Assembly (NCBI GenBank): GCA_031365725.1
Contig: JANLYQ010000024.1
Location: forward strand, 1-48,442
DNA length: 48,442 nucleotides
Direction: 5' to 3'
From: JANLYQ01 sp031365725
GTDB lineage: Bacteria; Actinomycetota; Actinomycetes; JACCUZ01
A program made the translations under genes and the position numbers. The notes under the pieces are model-generated. The model was given only the letters and a program-made list of their open reading frames with translations, did not search any database and was not told where the DNA came from. Of this stretch, positions 1 through 10,394 are shown piece after piece; position 1 is the first letter of the stretch, and each line of letters begins with the position of its first letter.

Positions 1-1981
<1,981 letters not shown>

Positions 1982-2056
1982 GTTTCGCTCCTATCGAGAG
2001 CGGTCGGGCACTCGTGCGGTCGAGCGACCGTCCGGCTCTCACGCCCGGTCACCCGT

Positions 2057-2106
2057 CCTTCGGCATGCTAGCCCGCGTACCGAAGGTTACTGAGGACTGT
2101 TCCTCA
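2057..2106. promoter_or_regulatory. two inverted repeats in the clpC upstream region
   Basis: Two perfect inverted repeats lie 75-125 bases upstream of the clpC start. One is CCTTCGG (2057-2063) with CCGAAGG (2080-2086), spacer 16. The other is TGAGGA (2091-2096) with TCCTCA (2101-2106), spacer 4. A -10-like TAGCAT on the minus strand (2070 to 2065) sits between the arms of the first, so a bound regulator could occlude a clpC promoter. The -35 is not convincing. Assignment as operators is inference. Confidence 0.35.
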
Positions 2107-2212
2107 TCCGAGTGGTCCTTGGATGTCCTCAGAGGGGCCAACTCGGCACGGCCGGGGGGTGTTCCGCTGCCCGCTCCCCGGCGCTACGCCCCCAGCGAAC
2201 GCCCCCTCCCGG

Positions 2213-2218
2213 CATGAT
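2213..2218 (+). promoter_or_regulatory. -10 hexamer for a probable leaderless GNAT/lut transcript
   Basis: CATGAT lies six bases before the ATG at 2225, and no separate Shine-Dalgarno can be fitted. In actinomycetes a TANNNT-like hexamer this close to a start codon usually marks a leaderless mRNA beginning at the start codon. The choice of 2225 as start agrees with this. Confidence 0.4.
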
Positions 2219-2224
2219 CGGGGG

Positions 2225-2944
2225 ATGCCGAGCAGCAACGATGCCGTCGATGCCGTCGATGCCGTCGATGCCGTCGATGCCGTTGGGGCCGTCGATGCCG
2301 TCGATGCCGTACGCCGGGCCGCGACGGGTTCGTCCGCGGAGCGAGACGCCTGCCTGGCCACGGTGCTTACGGCCTTCGCCGCCGAGTCCGTTGCCCGCTG
2401 GGTGTGGCCCGGCGACGAGCGGTTCGCCGCCTGCGCGCCGGGGTTCTTCGGCCACCTGCTCGACCTGCGGCTGGCCGCCGGGGAGGTGTGGGTGCGCCCC
2501 GGAGCCCGGGGAGCGATCGATGCGGTCGCGATGTGGAACCCTCCCGGCGGCCTGTACGCCGGCCCGCCGGACCCCCCGGGAGCCTGGGCTGCGGCCTCAG
2601 CGGCATTCACCGACGCCGAGCGCCGGTCCTGGGAGCGCTTCGACGAGCTGATGGCCGTGCCGGAGGCGGCCGGTCCGCACTGGTACCTCGGCGTGCTCGC
2701 CACCGCACCGGGGCTGCAGGGCACCGGGCTCGGCCGGGCCGTCACCACCCCGATGCTGACCGCCGCCGACCGCTCGGGGTTGCCGACGTACCTCGAGACG
2801 GCGAGTGAGACCAACGTCGCGATCTATGCCCGGCTGGGCTTCCGGGTCGAGCGCGAGGTGGCGCTGCCCGACGGTGGCCCCCTGTCCCGTCTGATGCGCC
2901 GCGAGCCCGGGCCGTCGGCCCCCGACGTACGGTTCCCGACGTGA
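2225..2944 (+). CDS. GNAT-family N-acetyltransferase with N-terminal DAV repeat
   Basis: Predicted 239-residue acetyl-CoA-dependent acyltransferase. The GNAT core is in the C-terminal half. The acetyl-CoA loop is in LGVLATAPGLQGTGLGRAV (Q-x-x-G-x-G pattern), followed by the strand-turn YLETASETNVAIYARLGF typical of motif B. Residues 6-29 are eight tandem Asp-Ala-Val-type triplets (one is Gly-Ala-Val) encoded by a 9-bp DNA repeat, giving an acidic extension unlike a normal GNAT N-terminus. The frame is open further upstream to 2123, but ATG 2225 is preferred because the likely -10 lies just before it. The stop overlaps the lutA GTG by four bases, so translation is coupled to the lactate genes. 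The substrate is unknown. Confidence 0.85.
   Translation: MPSSNDAVDAVDAVDAVDAVGAVDAVDAVRRAATGSSAERDACLATVLTAFAAESVARWVWPGDERFAACAPGFFGHLLDLRLAAGEVWVRPGARGAIDAVAMWNPPGGLYAGPPDPPGAWAAASAAFTDAERRSWERFDELMAVPEAAGPHWYLGVLATAPGLQGTGLGRAVTTPMLTAADRSGLPTYLETASETNVAIYARLGFRVEREVALPDGGPLSRLMRREPGPSAPDVRFPT
2240..2311. repeat. 9-bp tandem repeat, 8 units, inside the GNAT gene
   Basis: Unit GATGCCGTC repeats eight times in register with the reading frame. Units 1-4 and 7 are identical, unit 5 ends T, unit 6 is GGGGCCGTC and unit 8 ends A. Because the unit is a multiple of three, gain or loss of copies changes protein length without a frameshift. Confidence 0.95.
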
Positions 2945-3681
2945 AGATCGCGCTCTTCGTCACATGTCTTGCCGACGGATTGTTCCCCGACGTCGGGCGG
3001 GCCACGGTGACGGTGCTCGAGCGCCTCGGTCACGAGGTGGTGTTTCCCGACCGGCAGACCTGCTGCGGCCAGATGCACACCAACACCGGCTACCAGCGCG
3101 AGGCGCTGCCGCTGGTCCGGCGGCATGTCGAGGTCTTCGAGCCCTACGACGTCGTCGTCGCACCGTCCGGGTCGTGCGTGGGGTCGGTGCGGCACCAGCA
3201 CGCGATGGTGGCCCGGCGCGCGCGTGACGAGGCGCTGGCGGTACGGGCCGAGGCGGTGGCGGCGCGGACCTTTGAGCTCTCCGAGCTGCTGGTCGACGTG
3301 CTGGGTGTGACCGATGTCGGCGCGCACTTCCCGCACCGGGTGACCTATCACCCGACGTGTCACTCCTTGCGGATGCTGCGCGTGGCCGATAAGCCGCTGC
3401 AGCTGCTGCGGACGGTGCGCGGCATCGACCTGATCGAGCTTCCGGACGCCGACCAGTGCTGCGGCTTCGGTGGCACCTTCGCGATGAAGAACGCCGACAC
3501 GTCCACCGCGATGCTGGCCGACAAGATGGCGCACATCATCGGCACCGGCGCCGAGGTCGTGACCGCTGGCGACGCGTCGTGCCTGATGCACATCGGCGGT
3601 GGCCTCTCGCGGCTGCGGACGGGGACACGGACGCTGCATCTCGCCGAGGTGCTGGCCTCGACCGAGGGGGCGCGTGCATGA
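2941..3681 (+). CDS. lutA: L-lactate utilisation protein LutA/LldE (CCG-domain Fe-S protein)
   Basis: First subunit of the LutABC (LldEFG) complex, which oxidises L-lactate to pyruvate and passes electrons through iron-sulfur centres. The 246-residue product has two CCG cysteine domains: TCCGQMHTNTGY near residue 40 and PTCHSLR plus QCCGFGGTFA at about 140-185. This is the length and layout expected of LldE. Start GTG 2941 overlaps the upstream GNAT stop (GTGA), and its own stop overlaps lutB by four bases (ATGA). No lactate permease or LutR-type regulator lies next to it, so uptake and control must be encoded elsewhere or come through the GNAT promoter. Confidence 0.93.
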   Translation: MKIALFVTCLADGLFPDVGRATVTVLERLGHEVVFPDRQTCCGQMHTNTGYQREALPLVRRHVEVFEPYDVVVAPSGSCVGSVRHQHAMVARRARDEALAVRAEAVAARTFELSELLVDVLGVTDVGAHFPHRVTYHPTCHSLRMLRVADKPLQLLRTVRGIDLIELPDADQCCGFGGTFAMKNADTSTAMLADKMAHIIGTGAEVVTAGDASCLMHIGGGLSRLRTGTRTLHLAEVLASTEGARA

Positions 3682-5162
3682 GCACGTTCCTCGGGATGCC
3701 GGTGCACGCACCGCGCGGTGTCGGAGCGCTGCGCGGTGACGAGTCGTTCCCGCACGCCGCGCGCCGCGCACTGGCCGACACCCAGCTTCGTCGCAACATG
3801 GGACACGCGACGCGCACGATCCGCGCCAAGCGTGCGGCGGTCGTCGCCGAGCTGCCCGACTGGGAGGAGCTCCGCGTCGCCGGCGAGCAGATCAAGGCCG
3901 CGACGATGGCCCGGCTCGACGAGCACCTGGTGCGACTCGAGCACGAAGTCGTCGCCCACGGCGGTGTCGTGCACTGGGCGCGGGATGCCAACGAGGCAAA
4001 CGCGATCGTCACCCGGCTCGTGCAGGACACCGGTGAGACCGAGGTCGTGAAGGTCAAGTCGATGGCCACCCAGGAGATCGGCCTGGACGACGCCCTGGCA
4101 GCAGCCGGCATCACGGCGTACGAGACGGACCTGGCCGAGCTCATCGTGCAGCTGGGCCATGACAAGCCGTCGCACATCCTGGTGCCGGCGATCCACCGGA
4201 ACCGGGCCGAGATCCGCGAGATCTTCTTGCGCGAGATGCCGGGGGTCAGCGAGAGCCTCACCGACGACCCGCGCGAGCTCGCGATGGCCGCCCGGGCACA
4301 CCTGCGGGAGAAGTTCCTGACCGCGAAGGTCGCCATCAGCGGCGCCAACTTCGCCATCGCGGACACGGGCACGCTGTTGGTGGTCGAGTCCGAGGGCAAC
4401 GGGCGGATGTGTCTGACGCTGCCCGAGACCCTGATCACGGTGATGGGCATCGAGAAGGTCGTGCCGAGCTGGCAGGACCTCGAGGTGTTCCTGCAGCTGC
4501 TGCCGCGGTCGTCGACCGGCGAGCGGATGAACCCCTACACCTCGGCCTGGACGGGGGTGCACGCCTCCGCCGACGGTGGTGACGGACCGCAGGGGTTCCA
4601 CCTCGTGCTGCTCGACAACGGGCGCACCGCGGTGCTCGCCGACGAGGTAGGCCGCGCCGCGTTGAGCTGCATCAAGTGCAGTGCCTGCCTCAACGTGTGC
4701 CCCGTCTACGAGCGCACCGGCGGGCATGCCTACGGGTCGGTCTATCCAGGGCCGATCGGGGCAGTCCTCTCGCCGCAGCTGACCGGGATCGAGGACAACG
4801 CGTCGCTGCCCTATGCCTCGTCGCTGTGCGGCGCGTGCTTCGACGCGTGCCCCGTGCGCATCGACATCCCTGCCCTGCTGGTGCACCTGCGCGCGCAGCA
4901 CGTCGAGGCGCGGCGCGCGGCATCGAAGGTGCCGACCGCCGAATCTCTTGCCATGGCCGCCGCGGCCTGGGTCATGGGCGACCCCGCTCGGTTCGCCCGC
5001 GCCGAGAAGGCCGGACGGGTCGGTCGACTCCTGGCGCGTGATGGTCGGCTGCGGTCGTTGCCGCCGCCGCTGTCGGCGTGGACGTCGTCGCGTGACGCGC
5101 CGGCGCCGCCGGCCGAGACGTTCCGCGAATGGTGGGCGCGCACGCGAGGGCCGATCTCATGA
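3678..5162 (+). CDS. lutB: L-lactate utilisation iron-sulfur protein LutB/LldF
   Basis: 494-residue large subunit of the lactate oxidation complex. An N-terminal LUD domain (about residues 60-300) is followed by two ferredoxin-like cysteine clusters, CIKCSACLNVCPVY (about 333-346) and CGACFDACPVRIDIP (about 385), which would hold two [4Fe-4S] clusters, and then a C-terminal LutB-type tail. ATG 3678 is chosen because it overlaps the lutA stop as ATGA; an upstream extension of the frame would run through most of lutA. The stop overlaps lutC in the same way. Confidence 0.94.
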   Translation: MSTFLGMPVHAPRGVGALRGDESFPHAARRALADTQLRRNMGHATRTIRAKRAAVVAELPDWEELRVAGEQIKAATMARLDEHLVRLEHEVVAHGGVVHWARDANEANAIVTRLVQDTGETEVVKVKSMATQEIGLDDALAAAGITAYETDLAELIVQLGHDKPSHILVPAIHRNRAEIREIFLREMPGVSESLTDDPRELAMAARAHLREKFLTAKVAISGANFAIADTGTLLVVESEGNGRMCLTLPETLITVMGIEKVVPSWQDLEVFLQLLPRSSTGERMNPYTSAWTGVHASADGGDGPQGFHLVLLDNGRTAVLADEVGRAALSCIKCSACLNVCPVYERTGGHAYGSVYPGPIGAVLSPQLTGIEDNASLPYASSLCGACFDACPVRIDIPALLVHLRAQHVEARRAASKVPTAESLAMAAAAWVMGDPARFARAEKAGRVGRLLARDGRLRSLPPPLSAWTSSRDAPAPPAETFREWWARTRGPIS

Positions 5163-5839
5163 CGAGCACGCCTGATGGTGCTGGTGGTGCGCGAGCGGCG
5201 GTGCTCGCGAGGATCAGGGCCGCCCGCGGCGCGAGTGTCGTTGTCGAGCCGGCGCGCACCTACCGCACGGTGGGTGAGCACCCGGCGGGGTCGGCCGAGC
5301 TCGTCGACCTGCTGGAGGACCGGCTGGTCGACTACCGCGCCACGGTGCGGCGGTGCTCGACCGACGGCGTGCGCGATGCGGTGCTCGCCGCGCTGACCGA
5401 GGCAGGGGTGGTGGCGGGGTCCGGTCGGCCCGCTGATGCCGCCGTACGTCGCGCAGGCGTGCTGGTGCCAACGGGGCTGCCCACCGGCTGGGCACCGGAC
5501 GGGCACGCCGACGACGGGGTGCTGACGGCGCGCGAGCTCGACGGGTTCGCTGCCGTGGTCACGGCCTGCCGTGCGGCCTGTGCCGAGACAGGCACGATCG
5601 TGCTGGACGGCGAACCGGACCAGGGCCGGCGCGCGATCACGTTGGTGCCCGACGTGCACGTGTGCGTGGTGCGCGCGGACCAGGTCGTGCAGACGGTGCC
5701 CGAGCTGCTGGCCCGGCTCGAGCCGACTCGGCCGCTCACGCTGATCAGCGGTCCGTCGGCGACCAGCGACATCGAGCTGGACCGGGTCGAGGGCGTGCAC
5801 GGTCCGCGCACCTTGTCGGTCGTGCTGGTCACGCACTAG
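5159..5839 (+). CDS. lutC: L-lactate utilisation protein LutC/LldG (LUD domain)
   Basis: 226-residue LUD-domain protein, third member of the lactate operon. Features seen are the N-terminal ARAAVLARIRAARG helix and the C-terminal LISGPSATSDIELDRVEGVHGP block, the LUD signature shared with LutB. ATG 5159 overlaps the lutB stop (ATGA); an upstream GTG at 5129 is less likely because it lies deep inside lutB. The gene ends 13 bases before the converging methyltransferase stop, and no hairpin is visible between them. Confidence 0.93.
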   Translation: MTSTPDGAGGARAAVLARIRAARGASVVVEPARTYRTVGEHPAGSAELVDLLEDRLVDYRATVRRCSTDGVRDAVLAALTEAGVVAGSGRPADAAVRRAGVLVPTGLPTGWAPDGHADDGVLTARELDGFAAVVTACRAACAETGTIVLDGEPDQGRRAITLVPDVHVCVVRADQVVQTVPELLARLEPTRPLTLISGPSATSDIELDRVEGVHGPRTLSVVLVTH

Positions 5840-5852
5840 CTCGGCTGGTCGC

Positions 5853-6671
5853 TCAGACGGTGATGAGGATCTCGCCGTGCAGGATGCTGATCCAGCCGTC
5901 GGGATGTGCTGCCCACTCCCGCCACGCCGTGGAGATGTCAGCGAGCTCGTCGCGGGTCGCGTGTCCCGCGGACACCAGCTGGTCAGCGATCGCGGAGGCC
6001 ACGATGCGATCCGCCCACATGCCGCCCCACGCCTCGCGGCTGTCGAGGTCGGCATAGCACCAGGTGCTCGACGTGACCGCGACGTCGTCGCAACCGGCGG
6101 CGTGTGCCCAGGCGAGCAATCGCCGCCCCGCTTGGGGCTCGCCGCCGTTGGCCCGGGCGGCCGTGTCGTAGAGCTCTCGCCACCGGTCCAGGCCCGGCAG
6201 CGTCGGCCACCAGGTGAAACCTGCGTAGTCGGCGTCGCGAGCCGCCACCACACCACCGGGCCTGCAGACGCGCACCATCTCCTGCAACGCCGTGACCGGG
6301 TCCTGCACGTGCTGCAGCACCTGGTGGGCGTGCACGACGTCGAAGGTGTCGTCGGCGAGGTCGAGGGCGTGCACGTCGCCGACCACGAGGTCGACGTTGT
6401 TGCCGCCCTGACGCTCGATCTCGGCGCGAGTCAGCTCCAGCGCTGCCTCGGTGGCCTCCAGCGCGGTGACGCGTCCCGGTGCGACCAGCCGCGCGAGGTC
6501 GGCCGTGATGGTCCCCGGGCCGCTGCCGACGTCCAGCAACGACAGGCCCGGTCGCAGCCGTGGCAGCAGGTAGGCCGCCGAGCTGGTCGCCGTACGACCC
6601 CGGTGGGACCGCAGCACGGACTCGTGGTGGCCGTGGAAGTAGCCGCCGGTCGCCGCAGCAGGTTCGGGCAT
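5853..6671 (-). CDS. class I SAM-dependent methyltransferase (UbiE/Methyltransf_11-like)
   Basis: 272 residues. SAM-binding motif I LLDVGSGPGTIT is at about 45-56, motif II around TALEATEAAL with acidic E, and motif III VVHAHQVLQHVQDPV. These fit the Methyltransf_11/UbiE superfamily acting on small molecules. Following motifs such as VCRPGGVVAARDADYAGFTWWP match the actinomycete group usually annotated only as class I methyltransferase. The substrate cannot be told. It ends tail to tail with lutC and lies head-on downstream of the GT2-GtrA gene with a 9-base gap, so it could be co-transcribed with that glycosylation gene. Confidence 0.85.
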   Translation of the reverse strand: MPEPAAATGGYFHGHHESVLRSHRGRTATSSAAYLLPRLRPGLSLLDVGSGPGTITADLARLVAPGRVTALEATEAALELTRAEIERQGGNNVDLVVGDVHALDLADDTFDVVHAHQVLQHVQDPVTALQEMVRVCRPGGVVAARDADYAGFTWWPTLPGLDRWRELYDTAARANGGEPQAGRRLLAWAHAAGCDDVAVTSSTWCYADLDSREAWGGMWADRIVASAIADQLVSAGHATRDELADISTAWREWAAHPDGWISILHGEILITV

Positions 6672-6680
6672 GCTGCGACG

Positions 6681-7898
6681 CTACGCCGTGCGCCGGAAGA
6701 CCCAGTGCCGCAGCAACAGGAAGCGCAGCACACTGGCGGCCAAGTTGGCCAGCACCAGAGCAGTGACCTCGACCGTGCGGGACGGGCTACCCAACGCGTT
6801 GACCGCCGCGAGGGAGCCGCTGGTCAGGCCGAGGCCGAGCCCGAAGACCACGAGTCCCTGCAGCTGGTGGCGGGCACCGCCGGTGGCTCCGCGCACGCCG
6901 AAGGTCAGCCGACGGTTGACGGCAGTGTTGGCGATGGCCGTGACCAGCAGGGCCACCAGGTTGGACGCCTGTGCGCCCGCTGCTGGCCGCAGCAGCAGGA
7001 AGAGCGCGAGGTAGGCCAAGGTGCTCGCGACACCGATCGCCCCGAAGCGCACCAGTTGACGCATCAGCGTTGCAGGCACCTCATTCGGCGGGGTCAACGG
7101 CGCCCGACCGAGCTGGGAGCGCACAGTGTGCAGCGGCAGCCGACCGGTGGCCAGCGCCCGGCCGACTCGCACGACGCCGCGCAGGTCGGCGATGGCGGTG
7201 GCCCGGATGTCGACGCGACTGTCCGGGTCGTCGACCCAGTCGACCGGCACCTCGTGGATGCGCAAGCCGCTGCGCTCGGCGAGCACCAGCAGCTCGGTGT
7301 CGAAGAACCAGCCGGTGTCCTCGACCAATGGCAGCAGGTGCTCGGCGACATCGCGGCGGATCGCCTTGAACCCGCACTGCGCATCACTGAACCGAGCAGC
7401 GAGTGCCCCGCGCAGCAACAGGTTGTAGCTGCGGGAGATCACCTCCCGCTTCGCGCCGCGCACGACCCGGGACCCGCGAGCGAGCCGCGTACCGATGGCG
7501 ATGTCGGAGTGCCCTGACACCAACGAGGCCACCAGCGGCGCCAGTGCACGGAGGTCGGTGGAGAGATCGACGTCCATGTAGGCGAGGACCTCGGCGTCGG
7601 ACCGTGACCACACGTCGCGCAGTGCGAGACCGCGACCCTTCTGCGGCAGGTGCACGACGCGCACGTGCTCGAGCTCACGGGCCAGCCCCTCGGCGACGTC
7701 GAAGGTCGCATCAGTGCTCGCGTTGTCGGCCACGGTGATGCGGAATGTGTAAGGCAGCGCCGTTGCGAGATGCGCGTGCAGCCGTCGCACGCTGTCGGGG
7801 AGGTCGTCCTGCTCGTTGTAGACGGGCACCACGACGTCGAGCACCGGCGCGAGCGACCGCTCGACGGTCGGTGCGCTCGGCTGCTCCAGCACGCTCAC
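6681..7898 (-). CDS. GT2 glycosyltransferase fused to GtrA-like flippase domain
   Basis: 405 residues. The N-terminal GT2 catalytic domain (about 18-250) has LDVVVPVYNEQDDL, the D-x-D motif MDVDLSTD with D109 and D111, and the acceptor-side motif CGFKAIRR. It resembles DPM1/ArnC enzymes that make polyprenyl-phosphate hexose. The C-terminal GtrA domain has four predicted helices at about 284-303, 308-327, 347-367 and 378-397, and ends with LRFLLLRHWVFRR, typical of GtrA. GtrA proteins are thought to flip the lipid-linked sugar. GTG 7898 is selected because GGAG lies six bases upstream; the frame stays open further but without support. Divergent from the GT39 gene at 8152. Confidence 0.9.
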   Translation of the reverse strand: MSVLEQPSAPTVERSLAPVLDVVVPVYNEQDDLPDSVRRLHAHLATALPYTFRITVADNASTDATFDVAEGLARELEHVRVVHLPQKGRGLALRDVWSRSDAEVLAYMDVDLSTDLRALAPLVASLVSGHSDIAIGTRLARGSRVVRGAKREVISRSYNLLLRGALAARFSDAQCGFKAIRRDVAEHLLPLVEDTGWFFDTELLVLAERSGLRIHEVPVDWVDDPDSRVDIRATAIADLRGVVRVGRALATGRLPLHTVRSQLGRAPLTPPNEVPATLMRQLVRFGAIGVASTLAYLALFLLLRPAAGAQASNLVALLVTAIANTAVNRRLTFGVRGATGGARHQLQGLVVFGLGLGLTSGSLAAVNALGSPSRTVEVTALVLANLAASVLRFLLLRHWVFRRTA

Positions 7899-8151
7899 GA
7901 AGGCTCCAAGGAAGTCATGGTGGCCATGGCGGTCACGGCGGTCATCACGAAGAGTCGGGGCGAGGCCTGTGCGTCGGCTGTGACCCGACTGCCGACCAGC
8001 CGTGGACCTCCGGTCGGCCTTCGCACCGCTCCCGCAGCAGCCGCGCAGGCGCCTGACAGGCACGGCCCCGACAGTCATCAACGAACGCGAGACCGTTCCG
8101 CACCGACCGAGCCCGCAGTCCTGCGGCCGCACCCTCCGGGAGACCACGACC

Positions 8152-10263
8152 ATGACGACCTTCGCCGACGCCCCACCCGAGCGCCTGCCGGCGCCCGGGC
8201 CTGGTGACCCGACCGGTACGGTCACGCCGGCCACCACGGCCCCGCCCGCACGCGCCCAACGGTTCCTGCACGGCTCCCCCGACGACCCGGCGTGGGCACG
8301 GCCTGCCCTGTTCGCCCTGCTGGGCGCAACTGCGCTGCTCTATCTCGGGGGGCTTGGCGTATCGGGCTGGGGCAACTCGTTCTACTCCGCTGCCGCACAA
8401 GCCGGATCGACGAGCTGGGAAGCCTTCTTCTACGGCTCCTCGGACGCGGCCAACTCGATCACTGTCGACAAGACGCCTGCCTCGTTGTGGGTGATGGCCC
8501 TGTCGGTGCGACTCTTCGGCCTCAGCTCGTGGAGCATCCTCGTGCCGCAGGCGCTGATGGGTGTCGCGAGCGTCGGTCTGCTGCACGCGACCGTGCGCCG
8601 CTGGCACGGTCATGCGGCCGCGCTGCTTGCAGGCGCAGTCATGGCCCTGACTCCGATTGCTGTGCTGATGTTCCGCTTCAACAACCCTGATGCGTTGCTG
8701 GTGCTGGTGCTCGTCGCCGGCGCGTACGCCGTGGTGCGCGCGATCGAGACTGCGAGCACCAGGTGGATCGCCTTTGCCGGCGCACTCGTCGGCTTCGGCT
8801 TCCTCGCCAAGATGTTGCAGACGCTGCTGGTGGTGCCGGCGTTCGCGCTCGCCTATCTCGTGGCTGCTCCCTCGCCGCTGCGCAAGCGCATCGTCTCGCT
8901 GCTGTGGGCGGGTGCCGCGATGCTGGCCGCGGCCGGCTGGTGGGTCGCCATCGTCGAGCTGGTGCCAGCCTCCATGCGCCCGTACATCGGCGGCAGCCAG
9001 ACCAACAGCATCCTCAACCTGATCTTCGGCTACAACGGTTTCGGCCGGTTGACCGGCAACGAGACCGGCAGCGTCGGCGGAGGCATGGGCTGGGGTGCGA
9101 CCGGCTGGAACCGGATGTTCTCCGCCGGCATCGGTGGCCAGGTGGCCTGGCTGCTGCCGGCGGCGTTGCTGCTGCTGGTCGCGGGACTAGTCGCTGTCGG
9201 TCGCGCTGGTCGCCTCGACCGCACCCGCGCGTCGCTCATCCTCTGGGGCGGCTGGTTGCTGGCGACCGCAGTCACCTTCAGCTTCATGGCCGGGATCTTC
9301 CACGCTTACTACACCGTTGCGCTGGCCCCGGCGATCGCAGCCCTGGTGGGCATCGGCTCGGTTCTGCTCTGGGAGCGACGGCACCAGCCCGTTGCGGGCG
9401 CTGCCCTGGCGTTGACCGTCGCCGTCACTGCCGCGTGGGCGTTCGTCCTGCTGCGTCGCAGCCCGACGTTCATGACCTGGCTGGCGCCGACCGTGCTGGT
9501 GGTCGGGCTGCTCGCCGCCCTCGCGCTCGCCGCGGTCGTCGTGCTCCCGGCTCGCCTCGCGGCCTCAGTCGCCGCGGTTGCGGTGATTGCCTCGTTGGCC
9601 GGCCCCGCGGCGTACGCCGTCGACACCGCCTCCGCCCCGCACACCGGGTCGATCCCGACGGCGGGTCCGGCGGTTGCCGGCGGTGACGGCTTCGGTGGGG
9701 GTCGCGGAGGTGGGTTCGCCGGCGGTCCACCCAAGGGCTTCGTCCCGCCGCAGGGCACTCTCGGACGCGGTGGCCAGGCGGGGCAGGCTGGTCCGGGCGG
9801 TGCCGGCTTCGGCGGGCCCGGTGGCGGCGGAACGGGTGCCGGGGGCATGGGTGGACTGCTGGACGGCAGCACGGCCAGCCCGGCGATGGTGACGCTGCTG
9901 ACGACCGACGCGTCGTCCTACACCTGGGCGGCGGCGACGGTCGGCAGCAACAACGCCTCGGGTTACCAGCTCTCCAGCCAGCAGCCGGTGATGGCCCTCG
10001 GCGGCTTCAACGGCAGCGACCCGTCGCCCACGCTTGCGCAGTTCCAGTCCTACGTCGCCGCCGGCAAGATCCACTACTTCATCGGCGGTGGCGGTGGCTT
10101 CGGTGGGCAGAGCGGTGGCTCCAGCGCCGCGACCGACATCTCCACCTGGGTCAGCCAGAACTTCACCGCCCAGACGGTCGGTGGCGTGACGGTCTACGAC
10201 CTGACCGCGACCCCCGGTGCAGCCGCCGGGTCTGCAGGCGCCGCCGGGGCCACCGGCACCTGA
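8152..10263 (+). CDS. GT39 (PMT/ArnT-like) polytopic glycosyltransferase
   Basis: 703 residues. About eleven hydrophobic segments lie between residues 45 and 500. The first extracytoplasmic loop carries the GT39-type SGWGNSFYSAAAQAG and DKTPASLWVMAL motifs. It probably transfers a sugar from polyprenyl phosphate to a cell-envelope acceptor outside the membrane. After the last helix there is a Gly-rich linker (about 508-570) and a soluble extracytoplasmic C-terminal domain (VTLLTTDASSYTWAAATVG, YFIGGGGGFGG), as in the YkcB-like actinomycete members. ATG 8152 has GGGAG about nine bases before it; an in-frame start at 8002 is unlikely. The divergent GT2-GtrA neighbour would supply and flip its lipid-linked donor. 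Confidence 0.9.
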   Translation: MTTFADAPPERLPAPGPGDPTGTVTPATTAPPARAQRFLHGSPDDPAWARPALFALLGATALLYLGGLGVSGWGNSFYSAAAQAGSTSWEAFFYGSSDAANSITVDKTPASLWVMALSVRLFGLSSWSILVPQALMGVASVGLLHATVRRWHGHAAALLAGAVMALTPIAVLMFRFNNPDALLVLVLVAGAYAVVRAIETASTRWIAFAGALVGFGFLAKMLQTLLVVPAFALAYLVAAPSPLRKRIVSLLWAGAAMLAAAGWWVAIVELVPASMRPYIGGSQTNSILNLIFGYNGFGRLTGNETGSVGGGMGWGATGWNRMFSAGIGGQVAWLLPAALLLLVAGLVAVGRAGRLDRTRASLILWGGWLLATAVTFSFMAGIFHAYYTVALAPAIAALVGIGSVLLWERRHQPVAGAALALTVAVTAAWAFVLLRRSPTFMTWLAPTVLVVGLLAALALAAVVVLPARLAASVAAVAVIASLAGPAAYAVDTASAPHTGSIPTAGPAVAGGDGFGGGRGGGFAGGPPKGFVPPQGTLGRGGQAGQAGPGGAGFGGPGGGGTGAGGMGGLLDGSTASPAMVTLLTTDASSYTWAAATVGSNNASGYQLSSQQPVMALGGFNGSDPSPTLAQFQSYVAAGKIHYFIGGGGGFGGQSGGSSAATDISTWVSQNFTAQTVGGVTVYDLTATPGAAAGSAGAAGATGT

Positions 10264-10290
10264 CGCGAGTGGACCACGTGAGGTAGGCAG

Positions 10291-10332
10291 ACAGTCGCCT
10301 CAACAGGCATCTACGCCTGGTGAGGCGACTGT
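10291..10332. terminator. long hairpin between convergent GT39 and lsr2 genes
   Basis: Perfect 12-bp arms ACAGTCGCCTCA (10291-10302) and TGAGGCGACTGT (10321-10332) enclose a second perfect stem CAGGC (10304-10308) / GCCTG (10315-10319), giving an 18-position stem with one mismatch and a six-base loop. There is no T-run, as is common in high-GC actinomycetes. It lies between the two stop codons (10263 and 10395), so it probably terminates both transcripts. Confidence 0.75.
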
Positions 10333-10394
10333 TCGCCTGGTGCGGCGGTGCTGCACCCACTTCACGCGATCAACAGCCGCGCGCGGGCGAGCCG

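Noticed and set aside
2240..2311. CRISPR-like or regulatory reading of the tandem repeat, or a collagen-like Ser-Met-Pro repeat in another frame
   Set aside because: Units are contiguous without spacers and are in register with the GNAT frame, so a coding tandem repeat explains them.
3360..4901. A 513-codon minus-strand frame opposite lutAB
   Set aside because: The lut genes are complete with cysteine clusters on the plus strand; the opposite frame is Arg/His/Val-rich shadow.
10291..10332. Phage or element attachment site
   Set aside because: There is no tRNA, integrase or second copy in the window; a shared terminator between converging genes is simpler.
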